A stretch of 64,000 nt of DNA from Bacillota bacterium (GCA_023455425.1 JAEYCM010000030.1:1-64000); one strand, 5' to 3'; shown: positions 31,154-41,500, counted from the first letter of the stretch. Numbers and translations are program-made. Notes: a model not told the origin generated them from the sequence alone.

Positions 31154-31189
31154 AAAGCCCCGCCGCCCTCAAAAGGGCAGCGGGGTTTT
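31154..31189. terminator. Bidirectional terminator between SRAP and holin
   Basis: A GC-rich stem with one mismatch (AGCCCCGCCGCCCT against AGGGCAGCGGGGTT) has A runs on the left and T runs on the right, so it can end both the SRAP transcript and the late phage operon arriving on the minus strand. Confidence 0.8.
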
Positions 31190-31215
31190 GTGTTTGTTAA
31201 GAATACACGGTTCTA

Positions 31216-31635
31216 CTAGTCTACAGTGAATACGTCCGTCTGGATCAATGCAGTTTCGGTTTTCATGCTTTTGATCCACGCTTCTCCCGCTCCCGTAACC
31301 AGCGCTTCAATATCAACGGCAGCGGCATCCAAGAGTTTCAACGCCGGGTCACTCAATTTTTCATAGGTTTTTGCAAGCAACTGGTGTCCAAGGTCCTCAA
31401 TCTGTTCCTTTGTCAGTTTCCCGCCCGGAGCCTTGAGCGCTTCCACCACCGTCTGCTGGAGTTCCTCAACTGTGATCCGCGCGGCATTGATGACCTGTTC
31501 CGTTGCGGACTTGATGCCCGCAAGCTGCTGGTTCTTTGCCAGCTTCATGGTAAGGTAAGTACCGCCCACGCTGATGAGCGTAAGCACGACCGCAACCACG
31601 ATCTGCAATGCAATTTCGATAAGTTTTCCTTCCAT
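31216..31635 (-). CDS. Phage holin, LLH family
   Basis: A 139-residue protein with one N-terminal membrane helix (about 7-30) and a long charged helical tail, the pattern of the phage LL-H holin family. It is the last gene of the late operon and would permeabilise the membrane to release the amidase. Together with XhlA and the amidase it forms the lysis cassette. Confidence 0.8.
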   Translation of the reverse strand: MEGKLIEIALQIVVAVVLTLISVGGTYLTMKLAKNQQLAGIKSATEQVINAARITVEELQQTVVEALKAPGGKLTKEQIEDLGHQLLAKTYEKLSDPALKLLDAAAVDIEALVTGAGEAWIKSMKTETALIQTDVFTVD

Positions 31636-31648
31636 AGTTACCCCCTGT

Positions 31649-31858
31649 TTATTTTATTTGCCCTAACAGCCAGCCAACCGCCGCAGCGGCAACCACTGCA
31701 ATGACCTGTGTGGTGAGCGTGTCCCAACGCTTTCCGCCCTTACTTTCTAAGGAGCGGATGCGGTTTTCGTGATCGTCAATGTCCGCAAGCGCGGTCGTGA
31801 GCTTTTGCTCAATGCGCTCCAGTTTTAAAAGGATTTCCTGCACCTGATTTTCCGCCAT
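31649..31858 (-). CDS. XhlA-like lysis protein
   Basis: A 69-residue protein with an N-terminal coiled coil (LLKLERIEQKLTTALADI...) and a C-terminal membrane helix (VIAVVAAAAVGWLLG), the haemolysin XhlA layout. It sits between amidase and holin, 3 bases after the amidase stop, and probably assists lysis. Confidence 0.8.
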   Translation of the reverse strand: MAENQVQEILLKLERIEQKLTTALADIDDHENRIRSLESKGGKRWDTLTTQVIAVVAAAAVGWLLGQIK

Positions 31859-31861
31859 AGG

Positions 31862-32674
31862 CTATACCCTCCGCATGTAGGTGTCGATGCACCAGCCGCG
31901 CAGCATGGTATCACGCTGGTGCAGTATCACCTCCGCCCATCCATCCTTTACAGCAAGCACAATGCATTCCTCATCCATGTGTTGCTTATCCAACGGATAC
32001 TTTCCGATTGCCCCAAAGCTTGCGCCCGGTCCGCCGCGTACGTTTACGCCGCTGTCACCATCGTAGGCATAGAGCGCAGGGAATGTGAGCACGGCAGGCT
32101 GTTCCGGTTCCGGCTTGGGTTCCGGCTTGGGTTCCGGCGTAGGCTCCGGTACAGGTGCGGCCACAAGCGCAGCGCGGAACGCTTTCATGTCAACGCACGG
32201 GCAAAGCGTTGCGTACGTCTTCCCGGTAGGCTTGCCGTTCTCATACGTGGGTATCTCGTTATGCCCCAGCACAGCGGAGGCGGGCAGTTTATAAAGCGCC
32301 ATGAGATCCTTGACGAGGCGCAACGCTGCGGCCAGCTGCTTTTCGGTGGGCATCCCGTCTCCGCGCATATCGCCGTCCAACGCAACAGCCACGCTGCGCT
32401 GGTTGGCGTTGTTCGTGATGTTGTCCTTTACCCCGCCGTGGCCGTACTCATGACCGCGGCCTTTGAATATGGAACCATCCTGCAGCACCAAATAAGAATA
32501 CGGAACGCCGCGCTGCCCATCCGCAATTCTATCTAGGTGCAGATCCGCCCAGCGCGGTACCGTGCCGTATTTTCCAACCGTGTGATGGAGTTGGATATGA
32601 TCGGTGATACGGCGCTTTACGAGCGGCGTAGGCCACCGTAGGCCCGTGTCGATGACGTAAGGAAATTCCGCCAT
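31862..32674 (-). CDS. Phage endolysin: amidase_2/PGRP plus SH3-like domain
   Basis: A 270-residue endolysin. The N-terminal zinc amidase domain (about 1-170) has ligands in QLHHTVG, the HNEIP motif and CPCVD. A Pro-Glu/Lys repeat linker (PEPTPEPKPEPKPEPE) then leads to a C-terminal SH3-like wall-binding domain with GVNVRGGPGASFG. The start at 32674 is chosen because AAGGGGG lies 7 bases before that ATG. It cleaves the amide bond between MurNAc and L-Ala to free progeny. Confidence 0.9.
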   Translation of the reverse strand: MAEFPYVIDTGLRWPTPLVKRRITDHIQLHHTVGKYGTVPRWADLHLDRIADGQRGVPYSYLVLQDGSIFKGRGHEYGHGGVKDNITNNANQRSVAVALDGDMRGDGMPTEKQLAAALRLVKDLMALYKLPASAVLGHNEIPTYENGKPTGKTYATLCPCVDMKAFRAALVAAPVPEPTPEPKPEPKPEPEQPAVLTFPALYAYDGDSGVNVRGGPGASFGAIGKYPLDKQHMDEECIVLAVKDGWAEVILHQRDTMLRGWCIDTYMRRV

Positions 32675-32735
32675 TGGTATACCCCCTTTCAAATGAAAAG
32701 CCCCGCCGTATGGCGAGGCTTTTATCGCGGTTACG

Positions 32736-34631
32736 TTACACGAGAGACGGCAACCATTTGATCGTTCCTGTAACTGTTTTTCCCTTCAATTTTGCGCGTA
32801 ATGTCGCATCAGTTACCAAAAGATTAACGCCGTTGTCGTATTTATTGATAGAAATCAAGGCGCGTTCACCCGTCGTTAAATCCCCTTCGAAGGCTATTGA
32901 TGCCCCTGTAACAACTGGTGTAGCAACTGCTTGCGCAAATGGAACAGGAATGGAGCTAGAGCAGACATACGCATCTGTGTTGCTAAACACAACGCTAAAC
33001 TGGACATATGTGATGCGGTTTTCCGCTATACATTCTGCAACAACGTCAACGAATGGACGGATTGCAGTATAATAGCTTACATGATGCCCAAAACTGGAAG
33101 GATGGTTAATATGAGAGCCGTCTATCCCGTCAACGTCAGGATAAAAAACGTCTTCATCCATCGGAGTGCCGGCAGATATTACATCCTGCCTTATGCAACT
33201 AGAATTTGCGATATTTGCGCTATGAGCCACACCACAATGGAAGTTGCCAGGATGTAATACAGCATTTACATAAAAGCTTGAGCCGTTTATCGTTATTAAC
33301 GTTTTATCTAGTGAAATTACTACATTGTGAATATCTGATACGGAAAGCCTGTGGTCAAATACCGGACTGTTATTTACCATTGCATATACCGCAACAGTAG
33401 GCGTGCCTCCAGTTAGAAAGCCTCTAAACAGCAATCCGTATTGCCCAGAAGATGAAACATACCTTACCCAAAACTCCGTTGCGTTTTCTTCCCCCTCTAA
33501 TAATGAACCAAAATTAATTGTCAAGGTGCCATTATAAAAGGGTTGATTGTTGAAAGACAATAGGCCAACAAACTGCGTGGGTCTGTAAAGGGTAGGGTCA
33601 TACCCTCTTTGCAATATCGTCATAAGCCTATTTGCATCAAAAAGGTTAGCTACATATCCCCGAATATTGGAGCGCATTGCATCCGCGAACGCTGCTACCA
33701 TGTATTCCTGTGCGTGCGTACCAGCTTTAGGCAACACGTCCGGCACCCAGCAGATTGATGTTTTTCCGTTGTTGAATAAATCGCTTATGGCAATAATGTG
33801 GCTTAAAAAATGCCGCGAGCTGTCATATCCGGCGCTTACATCGTTTGCGCCAAACGCCATGATAACCATATTCGGCGCATAATTTTGTACTATTTGCTTC
33901 CACGACAGCCCATTCGTTGCCCACGGCTTCTGAAAATCGTCAGGTGCCGTATAGGTATCGCTCCAAAAGTTATATATCGTGCTACCACCAATAGAAAAGT
34001 TTTGCCATTGAACATCAACCAAACCAGAAAGAGCGCCGCCAAGATCGTTAATGAACTTGTTTATCCAGACGTTATCAATGAAATTATTGGCCCCTTCCGT
34101 TATGCTGTTTCCTATAACCGCAACTTTTAGAACGCCAGTGTTTATTGCGTTCCTTATGCCGCGCATGTCTTTGATTACGCGGCAATCAGCAACAGCAGCG
34201 CTATACATTGCGGATAACTTATCATCGTTTACCCCTAGCGCAGTACGGGTATCTGCAATGGTTTTAGTCTCAGGCCCACCCTCTCCCCAAAACATTACGC
34301 GGCCCGCCGTTTCATCATCAGGAAAGAGCGCTGCAAGGTTTTGTCGCATGGCTTCATAGTCTTTTTCCGCAAAGTTTCTGGCGATTGTTGTGCCAATCGG
34401 CCAATCCTGGGCAGTGCCCTGCACCCCGCGTGTGATACCGGAAAGCACCGTACCTGTTTTTACGGTGTACTCGATTGTTTCGCAGGTTTCACCTCCACCC
34501 AGCACCGCAAGGTTCGGGGCATCCGGCAGGGCCGCCGCATTGGCAACGGTGATGGTGCTTGTGGATGTTCCTATCGCTCCAGTGATCGTTGTTTTGGGGC
34601 TGTTCGGCATGCCCGGATACATGGTTATCAT
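32736..34631 (-). CDS. Tail fibre with SGNH/GDSL esterase domain
   Basis: A 631-residue tail-tip protein. The first 150 residues look structural. An SGNH hydrolase follows: block I GNSITEG (S176), block II GGS (about 215-217), block III GAND (261-264) and block V D504-G-S-H507. A beta-rich segment of about 355-475 is inserted between blocks III and V and resembles a carbohydrate-binding sandwich. It probably removes acyl groups from a surface glycan during adsorption. The central DNA (about 32.9-34.2 kb) is clearly more AT-rich than its neighbours. Its ATG shares one base with the preceding TGA. Confidence 0.82.
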   Translation of the reverse strand: MITMYPGMPNSPKTTITGAIGTSTSTITVANAAALPDAPNLAVLGGGETCETIEYTVKTGTVLSGITRGVQGTAQDWPIGTTIARNFAEKDYEAMRQNLAALFPDDETAGRVMFWGEGGPETKTIADTRTALGVNDDKLSAMYSAAVADCRVIKDMRGIRNAINTGVLKVAVIGNSITEGANNFIDNVWINKFINDLGGALSGLVDVQWQNFSIGGSTIYNFWSDTYTAPDDFQKPWATNGLSWKQIVQNYAPNMVIMAFGANDVSAGYDSSRHFLSHIIAISDLFNNGKTSICWVPDVLPKAGTHAQEYMVAAFADAMRSNIRGYVANLFDANRLMTILQRGYDPTLYRPTQFVGLLSFNNQPFYNGTLTINFGSLLEGEENATEFWVRYVSSSGQYGLLFRGFLTGGTPTVAVYAMVNNSPVFDHRLSVSDIHNVVISLDKTLITINGSSFYVNAVLHPGNFHCGVAHSANIANSSCIRQDVISAGTPMDEDVFYPDVDGIDGSHINHPSSFGHHVSYYTAIRPFVDVVAECIAENRITYVQFSVVFSNTDAYVCSSSIPVPFAQAVATPVVTGASIAFEGDLTTGERALISINKYDNGVNLLVTDATLRAKLKGKTVTGTIKWLPSLV

Positions 34632-36475
34632 CAGTATTTCCCCCCTCCGCGAGATTGTACAAAGCCTTGGAATATCATGCTGATCGTCACATAGGCCAAA
34701 TCATCCGGCACCACTTCTATATGCTGCCACGCACCACGCGGTATGGATCCGCCCGAAAGCAGCGCCGCCGTGATATCCAGTTCCGCATTCGTTCCCATAG
34801 CTGCAATTTCTTTCCCGTTCACTTTTATCACAGCCGCCTTTGGGCTGCCAAATTCAAATATGCCCGGCGTGATTTGGTGTGTATGCTCCGGCACATTGAA
34901 GCTATGTTTGTGAAAAGGTACAGCAACATCGTGATTGTGCGCCGGAATTGATACCGTGTGCGTATGTGATGGAACAGATACTGCGTGGCTGTGGTTCGCA
35001 ACTGAATGCGAATGTGATACGGGCTGTTGGTAAAAGTGGTTATGTCCGCTCGTTGTACTCGTATAGGCACCATTTCCACCAACCGCAGCGGTTGTGGTTT
35101 GCGCCCCGCCCAAGGATGATGTTTGCGTGCTTCCGCCACCCGAACTACTTGTGCGGCTCTTTTCCGTATCCATTGATGTGGTGGTCTGCGTCCCGCCGCC
35201 CGCTTCACTGGTTTCCACAGCGCCGCCGCCCGCGCCGGTTGCCTGCGAATACGCCCGGAAGCGTTCCAGCGTGATTTTGACCCGCACAGCGTTGATATAG
35301 CGCAGGTCCTCCGGCGCATTGAAATTCAGGATTGCGCCCTTGGATGGCGTTGCATTTGCCTGTGTGGATTGGGCGTAAAGCTGCGTTGAGCCTTGTGCAT
35401 AGGTCTGTTCTATCCGCTGCCGGTCCGCAATTGAAGCAATGGCATCCGCCACATCGTCAGCAATATTGGAAAGGGTAACGGTCTGCTGGATATCCCCCTC
35501 TACAGCCGCCACATGCGTTATCAGTTCACCGTCCTGCTCATCGTATACCTTTACGATTTTTCCAGCCGCAGGGCGGTCAAGTTCGTTCCCGGTTGCTTCA
35601 AACAGATTCGCAGCCGAAACAATGTAGGTGACTTTCGGCTTTGATACCTGCTCCAGAACAGCGCGCCCGGATGCAAGCAGGGTTTGCGCATCCTCAATTT
35701 CCCGCGCGATGTAGTACCCGCATTTGATGCCGTACAGCGCGATTGCAGCCGGATTTTCAATGTATTCCCGCCCGCCGTTGACTTCCGCAATAGACAACTG
35801 GTTGACACCCTCCCCGTAGCCGTAGCAGTATAAGCGCGTATACAGGTTTGTAGGATCAACCAGCTTTTCAATGCCGGTCATATTGTAGCCCCACGCAATG
35901 CGCATCTTGGGGGCCACGGCATAATTGAGTTTGCGCACATGAACGTGCCACGGGAAAACGGAAACGTCATATTCCAACTTGTAATCAGCGTAAGCCTTTA
36001 GCACCCCAAAGAATGCCGTGAGGCATTTTTCATGCTGCCATCCGTTTTCATATTGATCCGCATATTCACAGTCCCCCAGCACCCAACGCCGCGTCAGCTG
36101 GAAGCCAAGCGTATAGTCGAGCGCTTCCCGCGTATAGATGCCCGTGCCGCCGTACTGATGCCATCCAGGCATTACGTCATCCAGCAAGGTTGCAAGCACA
36201 TGTTCACATTCCACCGTAAGCGTTCCTTCTCCGTTGCCCACACGGCGCGCAGCAGGCAGCACGCGGAACAAATCTTCACGCACGCCAAGGGCGTCTGTAA
36301 GTTCCACATAAGCAAACGGTTTTATGAACCTGCGCTTATCATCGGTATAGGGAAGCTCAAAGGACAAAGAACCCACGCCGTTTAAAACAAAGCGTGGGTC
36401 TATGTTCTTGGCGTTTTGCAGCACCGCAACCTTTTGCAGGTTATCATTTAGAATGTTCACACGCCTCATAGCCAC
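34631..36475 (-). CDS. Tail-associated (Tal-like) protein with HxH fibre
   Basis: A 614-residue phage minor structural/tail endopeptidase-type protein. The N-terminal 370 residues follow the prophage-tail baseplate hub fold (NDNLQKVAVLQNAKNIDPRF at the start). A Gly/Ser/Thr-rich linker (about 395-460) leads to a His-rich repeat (about 470-534) with many HxH units such as HSHSV, HSHAV, HTHTV and HNHDV, then a small globular end. HxH repeats bind metal in phage fibre tips. It overlaps the next gene upstream by 10 bases. Confidence 0.8.
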   Translation of the reverse strand: MAMRRVNILNDNLQKVAVLQNAKNIDPRFVLNGVGSLSFELPYTDDKRRFIKPFAYVELTDALGVREDLFRVLPAARRVGNGEGTLTVECEHVLATLLDDVMPGWHQYGGTGIYTREALDYTLGFQLTRRWVLGDCEYADQYENGWQHEKCLTAFFGVLKAYADYKLEYDVSVFPWHVHVRKLNYAVAPKMRIAWGYNMTGIEKLVDPTNLYTRLYCYGYGEGVNQLSIAEVNGGREYIENPAAIALYGIKCGYYIAREIEDAQTLLASGRAVLEQVSKPKVTYIVSAANLFEATGNELDRPAAGKIVKVYDEQDGELITHVAAVEGDIQQTVTLSNIADDVADAIASIADRQRIEQTYAQGSTQLYAQSTQANATPSKGAILNFNAPEDLRYINAVRVKITLERFRAYSQATGAGGGAVETSEAGGGTQTTTSMDTEKSRTSSSGGGSTQTSSLGGAQTTTAAVGGNGAYTSTTSGHNHFYQQPVSHSHSVANHSHAVSVPSHTHTVSIPAHNHDVAVPFHKHSFNVPEHTHQITPGIFEFGSPKAAVIKVNGKEIAAMGTNAELDITAALLSGGSIPRGAWQHIEVVPDDLAYVTISMIFQGFVQSRGGGKY

Positions 36476-37179
36476 ATCTCCTGATAGATGACTTCATTTG
36501 CAGTGGGTCCATTCGCCACGATTTCAAAACGATAACTCCCCGGCTGCAATTTCGGCCACGCGCCGCTGTGGGCCTGTATCACGTTTTCCCCGGTATCGCG
36601 TATCACGGTATAATTTTCCGTATCAACGATCACCGCCTGCCCTACACTAAGCGTGAGCGATAAAGAAAACACTTCTTCCGCGCGCAGCTTCACATCCGCA
36701 CTGCCCGCGAACATGATGCCGGTAAGCGCTTCAAGCGCCGGTATCTCCCGCGTCATCCGCGAGGAAGCTTTCCATACAATGCCGCCCGTTGCCGGTATGC
36801 GCCTATGGTGCGCAATTGCCTTTGCCGCGCCCGCAAAAGTCACCCCTTCTATTGCAGTGATGCCGCCGCGATGATGCGCACGCAGGCGCACCGTTCCGTT
36901 AAACCGTAGCCCGCCAGCAGGGAAAGGGCTTACCCCACGTTCCGCGCGTGCATACCCCGCAAACACCACCTGTGCTGCAGCGGAAGCCATGCGCGCCCTC
37001 GCAGGCGTTGCCATGCCTTGAAAACCAATGGCCGCAACAGCAGAAACGCGCTGTACCGTCTGCGTGCGCACGCGTCCGTTAAACATGATTCCTGCAATAG
37101 CGCCGACATTATATACCTGCTCCGCCGCAGCGCCGCAGTTGAACTTTGTGCGGTTAAACGCCGCGTTGTTGTTGAACAT
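36466..37179 (-). CDS. Tail protein with seven short repeats and a Dit-like C-terminus
   Basis: A 237-residue protein. About residues 20-170 hold seven degenerate units of about 20 residues, each with a core like GIMFNGRVR, AIGFQGMAT, VVFAGYAR, LRFNGTVR, VTFAGAAK, IVWKASSR and IMFAGSAD, i.e. hydrophobic-x-F-x-G-x-Ala/Val. The last 65 residues (SLTLSVGQAVIVDTENYTVI...) match the C-terminal jelly-roll style of distal tail proteins. It is probably a baseplate or tail-tip part; the repeats are unexplained. Confidence 0.6.
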   Translation of the reverse strand: MFNNNAAFNRTKFNCGAAAEQVYNVGAIAGIMFNGRVRTQTVQRVSAVAAIGFQGMATPARARMASAAAQVVFAGYARAERGVSPFPAGGLRFNGTVRLRAHHRGGITAIEGVTFAGAAKAIAHHRRIPATGGIVWKASSRMTREIPALEALTGIMFAGSADVKLRAEEVFSLSLTLSVGQAVIVDTENYTVIRDTGENVIQAHSGAWPKLQPGSYRFEIVANGPTANEVIYQEMWL

Positions 37180-37200
37180 GCGCGCGCCTCCCTTCCGGCG

Positions 37201-37998
37201 TTATGCCGCAAATATGGTAAATGTCCCGGCAGTAACCGTCATACGGTCCCCGTCTACAAAGTTGATGACCGGCGATGCCGCCGCCCGCAGGATCATGTTG
37301 CCGCCGCTTGATGCATCGCACACGCCAAAGTATGAAATACTTCCCCATGCAGTGCTCCCTACCTGCGGGAACGCGATTTCTCCGCTATTCGTCATGGTCA
37401 TGTTTCCCGTCCCCTGTTCGGCAGGTGTACCCCACGCTGCTGCTTTGCGCGTGTAGGTGGCCGCAATCACTTCCCCGGAGAAGCTGCCCGCTTCTCCCGG
37501 ATCGGCAGTGTGGAGGGAAAGGTATGTCTGCGCAATGGCCGCGATGCTGTTGCCGCGTAGCAGGTTCAGCGCCGCCGTTTTGTAGTACGTGGTAAACTGG
37601 CCGGTAGCGTCAATGCGCAGTTCCCCGGCAACAAAGGATATGGTGCTGCTCTGCAACCCTTCCTTTGGGGTTGACAGCTGGATATAATGCAGCATGTTGC
37701 CAGCGGAAATGCTGTCCATCAGCGCCACATACGTAATGGTTCCCCATGCCGCAGAAGCAGTGGGGAATACGATGGACGCGATGTTTGATATGCTTTGCAC
37801 ACCCGCTGAAGTTTCAGCCGGCGCGGAGAATGTAACCGGCTGACGCGCATATCCGCCGCCCGTTACCTCCGTACCCGCGCCGGTTTCCCCCGGATTGGTG
37901 AGAAACAGCGCAACGTATACCTGGGCGGGTGCGTTGGCCGGGAGGCCCCGCAAAGGGTTCAGGCACAGATTTTCAAAATAGTTGGTTGCTATGCTCAT
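37201..37998 (-). CDS. Phage tail protein with a tandem-duplicated domain
   Basis: A 265-residue protein made of two similar halves (about 1-135 and 136-265). Each begins with a LNxLRG motif (CLNPLRGL, ALNLLRGN), then YVALFLTNPGETG / YLSLHTADPGEAG, a Tyr-Ala-Arg/Thr-Arg strand, AWGTITYVAL / AWGSISYFGV and GNMLHYIQL / GNMILRAAA. It sits between Dit and Tal genes, so it is a tail-tip or fibre component. No catalytic motif is seen. Confidence 0.65.
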   Translation of the reverse strand: MSIATNYFENLCLNPLRGLPANAPAQVYVALFLTNPGETGAGTEVTGGGYARQPVTFSAPAETSAGVQSISNIASIVFPTASAAWGTITYVALMDSISAGNMLHYIQLSTPKEGLQSSTISFVAGELRIDATGQFTTYYKTAALNLLRGNSIAAIAQTYLSLHTADPGEAGSFSGEVIAATYTRKAAAWGTPAEQGTGNMTMTNSGEIAFPQVGSTAWGSISYFGVCDASSGGNMILRAAASPVINFVDGDRMTVTAGTFTIFAA

Positions 37999-37999
37999 G

Positions 38000-38524
38000 T
38001 TATGCCTCCTGATTGATTACATGGGTGACAAGTATTACATTGACCGGCGTTGTGCCGATATTACGGATGGTGATGCGGCAAGGAGCCGGGGCCGTTGCCG
38101 CGTATTCGATTGGTACAACGGGGCTGTTCATGCTAATGGTGCGCACAGCGCCCCGGATGAACGGCTCACATTCAAACGCAAGGTCGAACTTTCGGCCCTT
38201 ATAGTCAATCCGCGTCAACTCCGCGCCATCGTACACGCGGCCAACGTAGTACAATTCCGGCTCATCCAAAAATGAGATGCGGCCACGCTGCGAAAGCAGC
38301 CCGGCCAGTTTCCGCAATTTCCCCTGCGCGTTTTCCGCATCCACAAACATACATTCCGCGACAAGCGTTCTCACGCCAAAGGTTTCACTGCCAAGGTTTA
38401 CAACACCATGGCGGCTTTCCACCTCTATTTGCCTGCGGCGCAGGGGAGGGAGGAAGGAAGCGCGCTGATTGACGCGCAGCCCATACTCCGTAAACAGGTT
38501 GCGCCCGTTGAACAGCATTTCCAC
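38000..38524 (-). CDS. Distal tail protein (Dit-like)
   Basis: A 174-residue siphovirus tail protein; the N-terminal MEMLFNGRNLFTEYGLRV and the order tape measure-Dit-Tal identify it. It forms the hexameric hub connecting tail tube to baseplate. A GTG start at 38524 is 1 base past the tape-measure stop; an ATG two codons on is the alternative. It is short for Dit, because the C-terminal receptor-side domain may be supplied by the 36466-37179 protein. Confidence 0.7.
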   Translation of the reverse strand: MEMLFNGRNLFTEYGLRVNQRASFLPPLRRRQIEVESRHGVVNLGSETFGVRTLVAECMFVDAENAQGKLRKLAGLLSQRGRISFLDEPELYYVGRVYDGAELTRIDYKGRKFDLAFECEPFIRGAVRTISMNSPVVPIEYAATAPAPCRITIRNIGTTPVNVILVTHVINQEA

Positions 38525-38525
38525 G

Positions 38526-41500
38526 TTACGGATTCACCCCTTTCCAACGGAGTTTCATGCCCAGCCTGTCCCCGGCTTCGCGCCCAATCGTACCGGCGCT
38601 TTCCCGGTCCGCATTGCCCAAAACCGTTACGCTTAGGCCGCCAAAGTTGTTATTGTACTGTGGGCTTGAAATGTTGTTTGTGGTAAGGCTTTGCATGGCC
38701 TGACGAACCGCCATGCCGCTGTTGCGGATGCTCTCGGTCATGCCCTCAACCGCACCTTGCCCCATATACGCACCAAGTTCACGTTTGAACAGTTTGGAAG
38801 GGCTTTTTATCTCCGCTGCTTTTTTGGCCGCAGACAGCAACGATTTTACAAAACCACCCATGGCCGTTGCGCCGGAAGCTGTGCGTGAATTTATGCCGTT
38901 TATGATGCCATCCGCAATTTGCTGCCCAAGCGTAGGAAAGTTCTGTGTAGAAATCTCTCTCTGCATGGTGGAAAATGCATCTACAATCTGCCGCTGCGTA
39001 GCGGAGGAAAGCGCGGTGTTTTGCGTAACGCGGGAGGCAATATCATCTATGGCTTTGGTTCCGGCGTTGAGAAAATCAGTAACCCCAATTGCCGTCATGA
39101 AAGTATTTGTGGCTACATCTGCGCCCTTTTGAAATGCCGAATTTAGTTTTTTAAGTTCTTCATCAGATGCATCCACAAGCGCCTGCACCTGCTTGGCGGC
39201 CTCCGGCCCAGCTTCCCGCAGTTGCTGTATAATACCTTCATCCACGCCACGTCCCGCAAGCGTATTCAGGTTGTCCGCCCATTTCTCCACAACAGTCTGA
39301 TTGTCAATGAGGCTTTGTGTCAGCGCAGAAACAGACTTTGCCGTGCTATCCGCGACCTTCTCCGCGAGTGTAGAAAAAAGAGATTGCGTATTTTCGGCGT
39401 AGGTTTTATAGCGCGCCTCCAATTGCTCCATCTGTTCTTCTGTAAGTTTTGTATTTTCTGTTGTTGCCTCCGTTGACGCTTTCGTGGCTTCTGTGGCCGC
39501 TTCCGTGGCGGCGGCCGCAGCATTGACAACTTCCTCCGTTTTCACGATTTCAAGGTTGTTTTCAAACTGCGCCTGCTTGGCCGCATTCACAGCCTCCGTA
39601 TGATCCTGCAGCCGGTTATAGGCACCCATTTCCGCATAGGCGCGCTGGGATTCGTTTTGGTTCTTGCGCTCCAGAACCTCATTGTACTCCGCAGTGGCCT
39701 GTTCAAGCATCTTCTGCTTTTGGGCAAGATCATTGCTGATGGTGGCCTGCTGTGTATACAGGGTTTTCAGGCGTTCAATGTTCTGCGTCTGCCGCGCCGC
39801 CTCCATCTGCGCCTTGACCATGGCCCGGACAGCGGAAGCCGTCATATTGAGGCTATTCGTTTGGTCATCATATGCGAGGTTCAAATCCGGAACTTGCTCG
39901 TTCAGTTCCTCAATCAGGCCTAGCAGCGTTGCCTTTTCCCCGGCAGTTTTTCCCTCCTTTTTGGCAAGCTCATCGATTTTATCAATGAGCACATCCGCCG
40001 TTGCCGCCTGATCCTCAATGCCCTTTATAGCGTCCTGGTGGGCCTGCGCGGTGTTATCAAGTTCCGTTTGAAGCGCCTTTGTGGATTCCTCCAGTTCCTT
40101 GGTTTTAGAGGAAGCCCCGCCAGTTGCAATTGCATATGCGCCTACGCCCGCCGCCAAAGCAGCTACGAGCATGATCACCGCCATAATGGGGTTTGCCGCA
40201 AGCACCGCATTTAGGCCCGTGGTGGCAACCGTTGCCGCAGACGTTGCTGTGGTGGCCGCCACCTGCGCCGCCGTATACGCCGCCCAGCCAGCCGCAGCCG
40301 CTTTTATGGTTGCGTGTATTGCCATAGCCGCTTTGAGCGTCCCCGTTGCCGCTGTGACAGCCACAAGCCCCGCCAAGAGTTTACCGCCATTGTCTACAAG
40401 AAACTCAATGCCGTCCGCCACTTTTGGGATTACCTTGTCCGCCAGTTCCGCGCCCTTTACAACAAGTTTCGCAGCGGAATCCCCGATCTTGGTCATTGCC
40501 GATTTGAGCGCACCGGATTGCAGGCTCTTGCTGATTTTGTTGATTGCATCGGATACCACATTGCCGGATTGCTTCATGGGGTTGATGACATTCAGCGCCA
40601 CCTGCCGCCCCAGCACTTGCGTCTGCGCGCTCACGCGCTGCATGACATCATCGTATTCGCCAAGAGAGGCCACAGCCTCATCAGAGAGCACAAGGCCAAG
40701 GTCGCGCGCTTCCTGGCTGTATTCCGCCAACGCCGCGCCTCCCGCTTTGATGAGCGGGTTTAATGCCTGTGCGGACTTTCCAAATATCTGCATGGCAAGC
40801 GCATCACGCTGCGTTTCATTTTCCATACGGCCCAACGCGTCAATGGTTTCCCCAAATACCGTTTGGCTGTCCCGCAGTTCCCCGGTTACGGAATCACGGA
40901 TATCCACCTTGAGCGTGCGGAACGCCGCCGCCGCATCGCCGGTTCCCTTGGCGGCAGTTGCCATGTTCTTGATCATTTTCGCCATGCTGCCCGTATACAC
41001 TTCCACTTCCGTATCAATGAAGCGCATAGCATAATCCAGTTCCTGAAGCTTTTGCACCGTAAGGCCGGTTTGCGCCGCCGTGGTCATCACATCATCCGCG
41101 AATTCCCCGGAAGCGCCCGCAAGGTCAATGAGCGCCTTAGTCCCCGCAATGGCAGCGCCAGAAAGTGCGGCAATGCCAGCCATGGAAATGTTCAGCGCGC
41201 GATCCAGACCATTGCGCAGCCGGTCCCCCAGCAGCGCAGCCTGTTCACTGTATTCCGCAAGCGCCTTTTGCTTGGCTTCCTCATTCAGATTTCCCAAAGC
41301 GCTTTCCGTTGTATGCAGTTCCCGCTCCATCTTGTTCAATTCGGCGGTTGCCGCATTTACGGCCTGCTGCCAGCCCTGCGTTGTACGGTCATTTTCCCCG
41401 TATTTTTCAGAAGATGCCGCAAGCCCCTTTTGCAGTTCGGCCAGCTTGGAGCGCTGCGCATCCACCGTTTTTGTGAGAACCTGACTTTTTGCAGACAGCG

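Noticed and set aside
32100..32145. GGTTCCGGCTTG tandem units as a possible regulatory repeat
   Set aside because: They encode the Pro-Glu/Lys linker of the amidase and need no other explanation.
36466..37179. Calling this protein a complete Dit
   Set aside because: Only the last 65 residues fit; the gene at 38000-38524 has the Dit N-terminus and position.
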